Below, in pieces: positions 24,449 through 32,271 of a stretch of 64,000 nucleotides of DNA. The stretch lies in the NCBI RefSeq assembly GCF_902364025.1, contig NZ_CABJCG010000001.1, positions 856,528 through 920,527 on the forward strand, written 5' to 3'. Under the pieces are notes generated by a model. It did no database searches, was not told where the DNA came from, and was given only the letters and a program-made list of their open reading frames with translations. The position numbers were made by a program, and so were the translations under genes. Position 1 is the first letter of the stretch; the number at the start of each line of letters is the position of its first letter. This DNA comes from Enterocloster lavalensis (GTDB lineage: Bacteria; Bacillota; Clostridia; Lachnospirales; Lachnospiraceae).

Positions 24449-26503
24449 CTAGTCCGGCAGGTACTCTACCTGCCTGCTTCCCGCCGGACGGCGGAAATGC
24501 CGCAGGAACTCCCAAGCGGCCCGGCTCTGCTCGGGGATGGCCCCGTGGGGCATGTTTTTCATCACGGTGAACGCCACCCGGGGAAGCCCGTCCGGGCCGT
24601 GGTAGACCAGGGTTTTGAAACGGTCCCCCTGGAGGTAGCCCTGGGAGGTGGTGTAGTAGTTGTCGACGGTGCGGATTTCATCAGGGAGGAAATGGGTAGG
24701 GAGGGCGCGGCTCTGTTTGGAATTGGCCTCACGGCGAATTGTGGGGCCTTCTTTAAATTGGCCCCCACTGCGAACGGCGCGGTTCTCTTCAGAATGGATC
24801 TCACAGCAAACGGCGGACCCCTCTTCAGGACGCCCCTCACAGCAAACAGCGGAACTCTCTTCAAAACAGCCTTCATCGTGAACGGCGCGGTCCCTTTCAG
24901 AACGGCCCCCGCAGCAAACGGCTGCCCTCTCTTCAGAACGGCCCCCGCAGCGAACCGCCGCCCTCTCTTCAGAACGGCCCCCACAGGGAACCGCCTTCTC
25001 TTCAGAACGGCCCCCGCAGCGAACCGCTGTCCTCTCTTCAGAACTGCCCCCACAGCGAACCGCCATCTCTTCAGAATGGCCCCCGCAGCGAACCGCCGTC
25101 CTCTCTTCAGAACCCCCCGCCCAACGATTCGCCGCCAGCATCACCTCCAGCTGCCCATCCACATCTGTCCCTGCGGCGGGGTCCCTGTCCCCAACACAGA
25201 CCCAATAGGGCAGCTCATACCCGGACGACAGAAACCCCGGGTTCACAACCTCCGCCGCCACCAGTCCCGGCGCATTCACGGGCGCGTTAAACGGCGCAAT
25301 GGCCGCGAACAGCTCCGGCCATGTAGTCCCAACCTCCCGGGTGATCGCGCCACCATTGGAAAATCCGGTCAGATACACCCTGGTGCGGTCCAGCCCGTAA
25401 TCCCCGCAAATCTGCGTAATCATCGCTTCAAAGGCCAGCCCGTCCCGCTCCAGCTGCCAGATATTCCCCGGCGAATCCGGGCAGACCAGAACAAATGCCC
25501 GGGTCTCATCCGCCAGCACGTCCCAGCCATTCTTTTCGGCAAAGAGCCAGGCAGGCTCTCCCCTGCCGTGAGCACTGAACAGCAGCGGCAATCCCCTCAC
25601 GTCCTCCGCAGAACATCCCTCCGGTAAATGCACCGAATATGCATACTCCAGACACCCCACCGTCACAGAGCCGTGGATAAACCGGTTAGACTGATAAAAC
25701 CCCGTCCGCCCCAGATGAAGTGTCAGCGTCCCGTCCGGTCCGGTTTTCCAGCGGACGGTGCGGTCAAAATATGCGTCCAAAATAGTGTGGGCCAGGGCCA
25801 TACCAGAAACCTCCGGCCCCTCCGAAACCATCAACCGTTGGGCCGGATTAGCCTCATTTTCATAACAAACCGCCGTGCACATCCCCATGGAAACCTGCTT
25901 CGGCTCCCGCCCAAGCCCGCCCGAGACCCCGAAGTAATCCAAAGCCCGTCTGATCTCCTCCTTCTGCGCCCCAATCAGCCAAAGGCTGCAGGGAATCTGG
26001 TCGTTTCTCACCGCATCATCATCACTCACATCCGGCACCATCCAATGACCCGACAGCTTCTTCCCGGCCGAATAATCCTCCGGCGCTCCCCCAATCAGAG
26101 CCGCAGCCGCAAACCGTCCCGGCTCCGCCACCAGGCAGTTTCCGGCAAATACCGCCCCGTCGCCGTAACCAACCAGGTAAATCATCGTCTCCCAGCACCA
26201 AATCATCCCGCCCCGTCCGAACAGGCTCTTTCCGTTGCGGCTCTCTATCCCGCCCCGAATCAGCTCATAAATCCGCCCCGGAAGGGAGACCACTTCTCTC
26301 TCCCACCCCATCGGGGCCAGCGGAAGGATCAGCACCGCCCCGTCGTACTCGGACAGCGCCTGCCAGCCCGACCGGACGGCGAACCGCTCTGCCGACGCCA
26401 TATCCATCGCCTCCTCCCCTGGCGCAAAAACGAAAATAGTCTTGGCCGGGTCATAGCAGGCCCTTGTGGAGACATACATATAAAATCCGTTCCCCTCGTT
26501 CAC
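24449..26503 (-). CDS. PHB depolymerase-like hydrolase with 12-residue repeat insertion
   Basis: A 684-residue protein. Residues about 285-465 and 605-672 form an esterase of the poly(3-hydroxybutyrate) depolymerase/feruloyl-esterase type, with nucleophile elbow GFSNGG (Ser382) and a late histidine in KNMPHGAIPEQ (His653). Residues 1-235 look like a second, degenerate alpha/beta-hydrolase domain in which the elbow reads GYGDGA, with Asp in place of Ser. Between Ser382 and His653 about 138 residues (465-602) consist of 11-12-residue repeats such as SEERAAVRCGGR. There is no signal peptide, so it is cytoplasmic. The start is GTG at 26503, with GGAGGG eight bases upstream; the internal ATG eight codons later is an alternative. 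It follows the hydrolase gene at 26520 by 16 bp. Confidence 0.75.
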   Translation of the reverse strand: MNEGNGFYMYVSTRACYDPAKTIFVFAPGEEAMDMASAERFAVRSGWQALSEYDGAVLILPLAPMGWEREVVSLPGRIYELIRGGIESRNGKSLFGRGGMIWCWETMIYLVGYGDGAVFAGNCLVAEPGRFAAAALIGGAPEDYSAGKKLSGHWMVPDVSDDDAVRNDQIPCSLWLIGAQKEEIRRALDYFGVSGGLGREPKQVSMGMCTAVCYENEANPAQRLMVSEGPEVSGMALAHTILDAYFDRTVRWKTGPDGTLTLHLGRTGFYQSNRFIHGSVTVGCLEYAYSVHLPEGCSAEDVRGLPLLFSAHGRGEPAWLFAEKNGWDVLADETRAFVLVCPDSPGNIWQLERDGLAFEAMITQICGDYGLDRTRVYLTGFSNGGAITREVGTTWPELFAAIAPFNAPVNAPGLVAAEVVNPGFLSSGYELPYWVCVGDRDPAAGTDVDGQLEVMLAANRWAGGSEERTAVRCGGHSEEMAVRCGGSSEERTAVRCGGRSEEKAVPCGGRSEERAAVRCGGRSEERAAVCCGGRSERDRAVHDEGCFEESSAVCCEGRPEEGSAVCCEIHSEENRAVRSGGQFKEGPTIRREANSKQSRALPTHFLPDEIRTVDNYYTTSQGYLQGDRFKTLVYHGPDGLPRVAFTVMKNMPHGAIPEQSRAAWEFLRHFRRPAGSRQVEYLPD
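24698..25111 (-). repeat. 36-bp in-frame tandem repeat inside the hydrolase gene
   Basis: About twelve units of 36 bp (two or three are 33 bp) run head to tail, most alike between 24890 and 25111 and increasingly diverged towards 24700. A unit reads like CAGAACGGCC followed by CCCGCAGCGAACCGCC and CTCTCTT on the plus strand. Because the period is a multiple of three, all units keep the hydrolase frame and encode Glu/Arg/Cys/Gly-rich dodecapeptides. The gradient of divergence suggests recent expansion at one end by slippage or unequal exchange. Confidence 0.9.
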
Positions 26504-26519
26504 GTATCCAGCCCTCCAA

Positions 26520-27506
26520 TCACAGCCTGTTTTTCAAAAAACTGTAGGCGAACTGGTCGATTTCCTCCCCCAGGGAAGGGCCGTGTCCGCCGCCGGAATA
26601 GGCCACAAAGGTAGCGTCCGCCCCCGCCTCCGCCAGCGCGTGGTACAAAAGCTCGCTCTGCTCCGGGTCCACGATTTGGTCCCGCGCGCCCTGAAAAATG
26701 ACCACCGGCGGGCAGTCCGCGCTCACATGGGTAATGGGGCTGCACAGCTTTGTCAGCTCGATAAAATGCCAGTCCGGGTGGCTGGGATCATTGCTCTCCA
26801 GCACCTGATTCAGCGTGTGCAGACTCCTTCCCGGGCCGGTGTAGCCCACAATCAGGGCCGGAATAATATTTGCCTTGTCATTGCCCACATTTTCAATCTC
26901 CGTGCCGGTCAGATCCTTGGGCGGGCCGGACAGAGCCGCAGCGCTGGTGCGGATGCTCTGGCAGAGGTCCGCGGGAGCGTAAAAGATTGCCGCAGCCTTG
27001 ATGGAGCTGTCATATTCCAGGTTGCCGCCCACATCCCCTTCCAGCGCCTCACATTTCGAGCTAAATGCCAGCATAGACGCCAGGCAGCCCCCCGCCGAGT
27101 TGCCCAGAGCGCCGATGCGTTCCGGATCAATGTGATACTTCTCCCCGTTTGCCTTCAGAAAGCGCACCACACCCTTGACGTCGTTGATACACGCCGGAAA
27201 AATGGACTGGCTTACCAGCCGGTAGTCCGGGCACACCACGGTGTAACCCTCCCTGGTCAAACGGACCAGGTCCCGGCAGTAAACCGCCTTCTGCGTAACC
27301 TGCTTATACTCTCCCCACATAAAGCCGCCGCCAAAAATATAGATGATACAGGGGCCGGGCTTATCCTGCCCGGCAGACTGGTAAATATCCAGTTTCAGGG
27401 TATAATCCTGCCCATCATCCAGCTTGACGGTCGCATAGGCCACATCTTCAAACCGCGGCTTTTCCTCCGGCGGACACAAAGGTTTTACGGTTGGCGGAAC
27501 ATACAT
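26520..27506 (-). CDS. Alpha/beta hydrolase (HSL/carboxylesterase type)
   Basis: A 328-residue cytoplasmic esterase. It has the oxyanion-hole motif FGGGF (about 58-62), the nucleophile elbow GNSAGG (about 136-141) and a late DQIVDPEQ with a final GGHGP supplying the acid and histidine. The fold matches BD-FAE/hormone-sensitive-lipase-type enzymes that deacetylate sugars or hydrolyse small esters. I start it at the ATG at 27506 (MYVPPTVKP), preceded by GGGAGG at eight to nine bases; the longer frame has no ribosome binding site. The second hydrolase gene follows after 16 bp, so the two are probably co-transcribed and may act on the same ester substrate (inference). Confidence 0.9.
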   Translation of the reverse strand: MYVPPTVKPLCPPEEKPRFEDVAYATVKLDDGQDYTLKLDIYQSAGQDKPGPCIIYIFGGGFMWGEYKQVTQKAVYCRDLVRLTREGYTVVCPDYRLVSQSIFPACINDVKGVVRFLKANGEKYHIDPERIGALGNSAGGCLASMLAFSSKCEALEGDVGGNLEYDSSIKAAAIFYAPADLCQSIRTSAAALSGPPKDLTGTEIENVGNDKANIIPALIVGYTGPGRSLHTLNQVLESNDPSHPDWHFIELTKLCSPITHVSADCPPVVIFQGARDQIVDPEQSELLYHALAEAGADATFVAYSGGGHGPSLGEEIDQFAYSFLKNRL

Positions 27507-27684
27507 AATCAAATACCTCCCATCTGAAATATCTATTATTTTAAAGAGAATTTCAGGGAAATGCAATCGAATGATATCTCATTTTCGTTTCATGTCAAAA
27601 CACTTTTTATTGCACATTCTAAATCAGAACTTATTCTCATCATTTTGTTCCTAAACGAAACACACTCAATTTTGAATCTATGTA

Positions 27685-27720
27685 TTGATTACAAGAACTT
27701 TTTAGGATATACTTTGTATA
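27685..27720 (+). promoter_or_regulatory. Promoter and operator of the MazEF-type pair
   Basis: TTGATT (27685-27690) and TATACT (27708-27713) are 17 bp apart. The dyad TATACTTTGTATA (27708-27720; 5-3-5) overlaps the -10 element, the expected place for autorepression by a MazE-type antitoxin. Confidence 0.65.
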
Positions 27721-27740
27721 TACTGAAAGGAGGCATTTAT

Positions 27741-27983
27741 ATGATTACACAGGTAAAACCGTGGGGAAACAGTCAGGGAATCCGCCTGTCCAAAGAGCTT
27801 CTGACCTTAGCCGGAATTCAGAATAATGACTTTTTAGACATCGAAGTAGTAGACGGCAACATTATACTGAAAAAAACGTTCAAACACCGCACGCTTGAAG
27901 AACGGGCCGAAGAATTTGGCGGAAAGCTGGGACCCTACGATGAATTTGAATGGGGTGAACCAATCGGCCGGGAAGGGTGGTAG
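27741..27983 (+). CDS. AbrB/MazE-type antitoxin
   Basis: An 80-residue protein with an N-terminal swapped-hairpin AbrB/MazE DNA-binding domain: ITQVKPWGNSQGIRLSKELL (residues 2-21) matches the MazE pattern of K/W-G-N-S-x-x-I-R-I/L. The acidic C-terminal tail (EERAEEFGGKLGPYDEFEWG region) is the part that normally occupies the RNA-binding cleft of the toxin. The ATG has AAAGGAGG at eight bases. The toxin gene begins six bases after the stop. Base composition is more A/T-rich than in the flanking operons, which fits a mobile module. Confidence 0.92.
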   Translation: MITQVKPWGNSQGIRLSKELLTLAGIQNNDFLDIEVVDGNIILKKTFKHRTLEERAEEFGGKLGPYDEFEWGEPIGREGW

Positions 27984-27989
27984 AGGACT

Positions 27990-28289
27990 ATGCTGCCGAT
28001 TGAACAGGGAGATATCTTATCGATTGAAAAAATCAAGGGGCCCGTCCTTATAGTCAGTAAGAATTTTTTCAACGCTGCCGAGGTAGCTCTTGTGTGCCCA
28101 GTTGTGAAATCCACCATCCCAGATCCATTGCATATAAAAATCGCAGCGAAAAATGTGGACGGTTTTGTTCTGTGCGAACAGATGAAACTGCTGGATCTCA
28201 AAGTGAGAGGTTTTAAAAAGCTGGATCGTATTAATTATCATGATATTATCAACATCATCGATGCGATACAAAGCATCTTCGATTATTAA
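27990..28289 (+). CDS. MazF/PemK-type endoribonuclease toxin
   Basis: A 99-residue protein of the CcdB/PemK/MazF fold. The opening QGDILSIEKIKG corresponds to the family RGDIxxxxxxP.xG region, and VALVCPVVKS (about 32-41) to the strand with the conserved CP(I/V) and T/S. MazF toxins cut mRNA at short motifs and are neutralised by the MazE-type partner upstream. The usual arginine after the first strand (RGD/RGEI) is Gln here, so catalytic strength is uncertain. Terminated by the hairpin at 28369. Confidence 0.88.
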   Translation: MLPIEQGDILSIEKIKGPVLIVSKNFFNAAEVALVCPVVKSTIPDPLHIKIAAKNVDGFVLCEQMKLLDLKVRGFKKLDRINYHDIINIIDAIQSIFDY

Positions 28290-28368
28290 TGAAAGAAAAT
28301 AAAAACAAACCGCCAGCGCCAGCCAACGGTTTAAAGAAGCCACTCTGATTCCTAATATAATATCAAAA

Positions 28369-28405
28369 ATGCTGCCTAATCATCAAACTCTCGATTAGAC
28401 AGCAT
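28369..28405. terminator. Bidirectional terminator between mazF-type gene and rnf operon
   Basis: ATGCTGCCTAATC (28369-28381) pairs with GATTAGACAGCAT (28393-28405) with one mismatch. On the plus strand it is followed by CTTTATTTT, on the minus strand by TTTTTGATA, so it can stop transcription from both sides. Confidence 0.85.
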
Positions 28406-28465
28406 CTTTATTTTCTCATTCAGAAATAGCCTAAACATACCATCGCTATCTCTAAACTTCCACTC

Positions 28466-29254
28466 CTACAAAATCACCTTCGCCGGACACTTCACCGCGC
28501 ACTTCCCGCAGTTCGTACACTTTTCGTAATCAATCACAGCCAGGTTATTCTCCATATGAATGGCGTCGAACTCGCACTGCTTGGTGCAGAGCGTACAGCC
28601 GATACAGCCGGCCGCGCAGGCCGCTTTCACGTCCTTGCCCTTGTCGTGGGAGTTGCAGCGCACCAGGTGCTCGGCCTTGTAGGGCACCAGCTCGATCAGG
28701 TGGTTGGGACAGGAAGCCACGCATTTGCCGCAGGCAACGCACTTCTCCTTATCCACCACGGCCACGCCGTCCACCACGTGGATGGCGTCAAAGGCGCAGG
28801 CCTTCACGCAGGAGCCGTAGCCCATACATCCGTAAGCGCAGGCCTTTTCCCCGGCTCCCGGTACCACGGAAACCTTCTGGCAGTCGTCCACGCCGTAGTA
28901 GTTGTACTGCACCTTGGTCTTGTCGCAGGTGCCGGAGCACTTGACGAAGGCCACCTTCTTGTCGGCGGCTCCGCCGGCCACACCCATGATGGCGCCGATC
29001 TTCTCCGCCGCGGAAGCGCCGCCCACCGGACATGCGCCCACGTCGGCCTGGCCCGCCGCGATGGCCTTGGCCAGGGCGTCACAGCCCGCATATCCGCAGC
29101 CACCGCAGTTGTTGCCCGGCAGCTCGTTGCGGACCAGAATCTCTCTCTCGTCCACTTCCACTTTAAACTTCTCGCTGGCAACGCCTAAGAATATTCCGAT
29201 CAGAATGCCCAGAATACCGACGACCGCTGCCGCTAAAATAATGCCTGTAACCAT
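28466..29254 (-). CDS. rnfB: Rnf complex subunit RnfB
   Basis: A 262-residue iron-sulfur subunit that passes electrons from ferredoxin into the Rnf complex. One N-terminal membrane helix (residues 3-25) is followed by a Fe4S domain with GNNCGGCGYAGCDALAKAI (about 48-66) and CPVGG, then by several ferredoxin-type clusters: ACAYGCMGYGSCVKAC, KCVACGKCVASCP, CIGCTLCTKQC and KCTNCGKCAVKCP. It is the last gene of the rnfCDGEAB operon, the order usual in Clostridia. The complex couples reduced ferredoxin oxidation with NAD+ reduction and pumps sodium ions or protons. Confidence 0.98.
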   Translation of the reverse strand: MVTGIILAAAVVGILGILIGIFLGVASEKFKVEVDEREILVRNELPGNNCGGCGYAGCDALAKAIAAGQADVGACPVGGASAAEKIGAIMGVAGGAADKKVAFVKCSGTCDKTKVQYNYYGVDDCQKVSVVPGAGEKACAYGCMGYGSCVKACAFDAIHVVDGVAVVDKEKCVACGKCVASCPNHLIELVPYKAEHLVRCNSHDKGKDVKAACAAGCIGCTLCTKQCEFDAIHMENNLAVIDYEKCTNCGKCAVKCPAKVIL

Positions 29255-29270
29255 TTTCCTTCTCCTCCTT

Positions 29271-29873
29271 CTAAATTAATCCGGAAAATCCGAAAAATGC
29301 GATTGCCATAAGTCCCGAGGTAATCAGAACGATGGGAGAACCCTGGAATGAGTACGGCACGTCGTTGTGCTCGATCTTCTCGCGGATGCCGGCCAGCATG
29401 ATAATCGCAATGGTGAAGCCCACGGAGATACCCACGCCGTTCACAACACTCGTCAGAATGTCGTAGCCCTTCTGTACGTTGGTCAGAGCCACGCCCAGCA
29501 CCGCGCAGTTGGTGGTAATCAGGGGCAGGTACACGCCCAGCGCCTCATACAGGGAGGGCATGGACTTTTTCAAAAACATCTCTACAAACTGAACCAGAGC
29601 CGCAATCACCAGGATGAACACGATGGTCTGAAGAAACGCCAGATCCACCGGTTTGCCGTTGATGATGAAGTGCTCGTTGGCCAGGATGAATTTGTAAATC
29701 ACGCTGGTCACAAACGACGCGATGGTGATAACGAAGATAACGGCCGCGCCCATACCTGCCGAAGTCTCTACCTTCTTGGAAACGCCGAGGAACGGACAAA
29801 GCCCCAGGAACTGGCTTAAAACCACGTTATTGACCAGAGCGGATCCAATGGCAACTAACAATAATTCTTTCAT
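29271..29873 (-). CDS. rnfA: Rnf complex subunit RnfA
   Basis: A 200-residue membrane subunit with six helices, homologous to RnfE and NqrE. The segments NNVVLSQFLGLCPFLGVS (about 15-32) and PLITTNCAVLGVAL (about 116-129) contain the paired half-membrane cysteines that bind a 2Fe-2S cluster between RnfA and RnfE. It lies 16 bp before rnfB and 13 bp after rnfE. Confidence 0.98.
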   Translation of the reverse strand: MKELLLVAIGSALVNNVVLSQFLGLCPFLGVSKKVETSAGMGAAVIFVITIASFVTSVIYKFILANEHFIINGKPVDLAFLQTIVFILVIAALVQFVEMFLKKSMPSLYEALGVYLPLITTNCAVLGVALTNVQKGYDILTSVVNGVGISVGFTIAIIMLAGIREKIEHNDVPYSFQGSPIVLITSGLMAIAFFGFSGLI

Positions 29874-29886
29874 CTATCCACCCTCC

Positions 29887-30678
29887 TTAATCTTCCTTCT
29901 TGGCTGTCGCCGCCTTCAGTTCCGCTTCCTTCTTGGCCAGGGCCGCTTTTTTCTTAGCCAGAGCCTCTTCCTCCGCCTGACGCTTTCTGGTGTCCAGAAT
30001 CTCATGGTTTGCCATGCAGGAACTACCGGTACAGGTGGAGCAGTTTCCGCCGCAGGCCAGTTTGGACTGGGGCACGGAACCGTTGGTTGCGGACGGCGCT
30101 TTGAACTTGTTCTGAAGCGCCGTCAGGATCGCCAGCACGAAGAACGCGCCGGGAGCCAAAACAAAGATGGCGATGTGGAAATCCTCGGGGATCAGCACCT
30201 TGCCGAACACGGCGCCGGAGCCTAAAAGCTCGCGGACCAGTCCGATACAGGTCAGGGCCACGGTGAAACCAAGGCCCATGCCGATTCCGTCAAACGTGGA
30301 GGAAACGGCGTCGTTCTTGGACGCGTAGGACTCCGCGCGGCCCAGGATGATACAGTTTACCACGATCAAAGGAATGTAAATGCCCAGAGCCGCGTACAGG
30401 AAATCCACATAGGCCTGGAGCAACAGCTGAACGATGGTAACCAGGGACGCCACGATTACGATGTAAGCCGGAATACGCACGCGGTCCGGGATAATCTTAC
30501 GCATCGCGGAAATAATCATATTAGAAAACAGTAAAACTACGGTAGTAGAAAGTCCCATGCCCAGGCCGTTGATCGCGGAGGTCGTAACCGCCAGGGTCGG
30601 ACACATGCCAAGCATCAACACGAAGGTTGGGTTTTCTTTCACAATACCGTTATATAAACGTTCTGTACATTTGTTCAT
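29887..30678 (-). CDS. rnfE: Rnf complex subunit RnfE with cysteine-rich C-terminal extension
   Basis: A 263-residue membrane subunit, longer than the usual RnfE of about 200-230 residues. The conserved part (1-195) has GMCPTLAVTTSAINGLGMG (about 24-42) and IPLIVVNCIILGRAES (about 102-117), whose cysteines pair with those of RnfA. After residue 195 comes an extension with C209, C213, C216 and C221 (CGGNCSTCTGSSC) and then a highly charged Ala/Lys/Glu helix (about 228-263). The cysteine spacing could bind an iron-sulfur cluster or a metal on the cytoplasmic side (inference). Confidence 0.97.
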   Translation of the reverse strand: MNKCTERLYNGIVKENPTFVLMLGMCPTLAVTTSAINGLGMGLSTTVVLLFSNMIISAMRKIIPDRVRIPAYIVIVASLVTIVQLLLQAYVDFLYAALGIYIPLIVVNCIILGRAESYASKNDAVSSTFDGIGMGLGFTVALTCIGLVRELLGSGAVFGKVLIPEDFHIAIFVLAPGAFFVLAILTALQNKFKAPSATNGSVPQSKLACGGNCSTCTGSSCMANHEILDTRKRQAEEEALAKKKAALAKKEAELKAATAKKED

Positions 30679-30689
30679 TTTCCCACCTC

Positions 30690-31304
30690 CTACTGATTGA
30701 TACAGTTATGCACAAAATATAACGCAGCGTTCACCGCATTGGTCACCGCGCTGGACGTGATGGTCGCGCCGCTGATGGCGTTGATCTCGGTCTCGCCTGC
30801 GCCGCCGCCCTTCTTTACCGTCAGGGCCTCCGCGTTCTTGCCCGCGTACTGGTTCTTGAAATCGTCTTCCTTGGCCTTTAAGCCCAGTCCGGGAGTATCG
30901 CTGATGGTCAAAAACTCGATGCCGGTGACGGTGCCGTCCTCCTTCATACCCACGGAGATTTTCACCTCGCCGCCGTAGCTGTCGTTGGAGTGCGCCACGA
31001 TCACGTAACCCAGCTGGTTTTTGTTCGCATCGTTGGCCTTCAGCACCGTGTCCACGGCTACGTTTCCATAGTTCATGGTAGCAAGCGCCGTGTTGCAGGC
31101 TTCCACGGCCGCGGTCAGACTGTCGTCCGGGTCAAAGGTCTCGGCCTCGTTAAAAACGGCCTTGTATGCCTTGTTGTTGGCTTTAATGGTGGCAATCTCA
31201 ATGGGCTTCTTGGTCAGCTGATATACGCCGCCCAGCAGAAAGCCGGAAATCAGGGTGATTGCAAACAGAATCACTGCGTCTTTCATAAATCCTGACTTGC
31301 TCAT
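30690..31304 (-). CDS. rnfG: Rnf complex subunit RnfG
   Basis: A 204-residue subunit with one N-terminal membrane helix (about 8-27) and an extracytoplasmic FMN-binding domain. The FMN is covalently attached to the threonine in the motif SGATITSSAV (about 179-188). The segment TISDTPGLGLKAKEDDF (about 133-149) is also family-typical. It transfers electrons across the membrane between RnfD and the other subunits. Two bases separate it from rnfD. Confidence 0.97.
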   Translation of the reverse strand: MSKSGFMKDAVILFAITLISGFLLGGVYQLTKKPIEIATIKANNKAYKAVFNEAETFDPDDSLTAAVEACNTALATMNYGNVAVDTVLKANDANKNQLGYVIVAHSNDSYGGEVKISVGMKEDGTVTGIEFLTISDTPGLGLKAKEDDFKNQYAGKNAEALTVKKGGGAGETEINAISGATITSSAVTNAVNAALYFVHNCINQ

Positions 31305-31305
31305 A

Positions 31306-32256
31306 TTACTTGCCCTCCTTTCCGAATGCCTTGGGAAGGGTTACCTTCTCAATCAGCGGAACCAGGATGTTGCTGATGATGATGGCGTAGGACACGCCCT
31401 CCGCGGAGCCGCCGAAGAGACGGAACAGTCCGGTGAGCACGCCCAGGAGCACGCCGAAGGCAATCTGTCCTCTGGGGGTGATGGGGCTGGTCACATAGTC
31501 GGTGGCCATAAAGAACGCGCCGAAGATCAGGCCGCCGCCGCACAGGTGAGCTGCGATAAAGTTAAAGTCCAGACCATGTCCGCCGAACAGCACGATAAAG
31601 ATCACAAAGGTGATGATATAGGCCGCCGGGATCCGGATGGTGATAACCTTCTTGACCAGCATATAAGCCGCGCCCAGAAGCAGTGCGATCACGGACACCT
31701 CGCCGATGGTTCCGGCGATATTACCGGTAAACATGGCCGGTACGTCCACCACGCCGCCGCTCTTTAAGGTAGCCAGGGGGGTGGCGCTGGAAATGCCGTC
31801 AAACTGGAAGGTGCTGCCCTTCTTGCTGGTGAAGTCCGTCATCTTGCCCGCAAAGGAGATGAGCAAAAAGCATCTGGCTGCCAGCGCCGGGTTCATAAAG
31901 TTCTGGCCCAGGCCGCCGTAGAGCTGCTTCACCACGATAATGGCGAACACGCCGCCCAGGGCGGGAATCCACAGCGGAATCTCCGGAGGCATATTGAGCG
32001 CCAGGATCATGCCGGTCACTACGGCGCTCATATCGCGCACGGTGATGGGCTTCTTCATATATTTTTCAAATATGTACTCGCTGAGGACACAAGCCGCAAC
32101 GGTTACAAGCAACACAAGCAACGCATAGAAGCCGAAGTGGAACACGCCAAAAGCGGCTGCGGGAATCATGGCGATCGCCACGTCCATCATAATGCTCTGG
32201 GTGGTCTCACTGCTTCTCACATGCGGGGATGATGATACGTTTAATAATTTACTCAT
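31306..32256 (-). CDS. rnfD: Rnf complex subunit RnfD
   Basis: A 316-residue membrane subunit with about nine helices. The segment FDGISSATPLATLKSG (about 150-165) contains the threonine that carries covalent FMN, and GGLGQNFMNPALAARCFLL (about 114-132) and RGQIAFGVLLGVLTG are typical of the RnfD/NqrB family. It forms part of the ion-translocating core. It lies 15 bp after rnfC. Confidence 0.97.
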   Translation of the reverse strand: MSKLLNVSSSPHVRSSETTQSIMMDVAIAMIPAAAFGVFHFGFYALLVLLVTVAACVLSEYIFEKYMKKPITVRDMSAVVTGMILALNMPPEIPLWIPALGGVFAIIVVKQLYGGLGQNFMNPALAARCFLLISFAGKMTDFTSKKGSTFQFDGISSATPLATLKSGGVVDVPAMFTGNIAGTIGEVSVIALLLGAAYMLVKKVITIRIPAAYIITFVIFIVLFGGHGLDFNFIAAHLCGGGLIFGAFFMATDYVTSPITPRGQIAFGVLLGVLTGLFRLFGGSAEGVSYAIIISNILVPLIEKVTLPKAFGKEGK

Positions 32257-32271
32257 GACAGTTGTCCCCTC

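Noticed and set aside
24497..25627. 376-codon plus-strand frame across the hydrolase repeat
   Set aside because: It is open only because the 36-bp repeat has a period divisible by three; the minus-strand frame has the recognisable esterase motifs.
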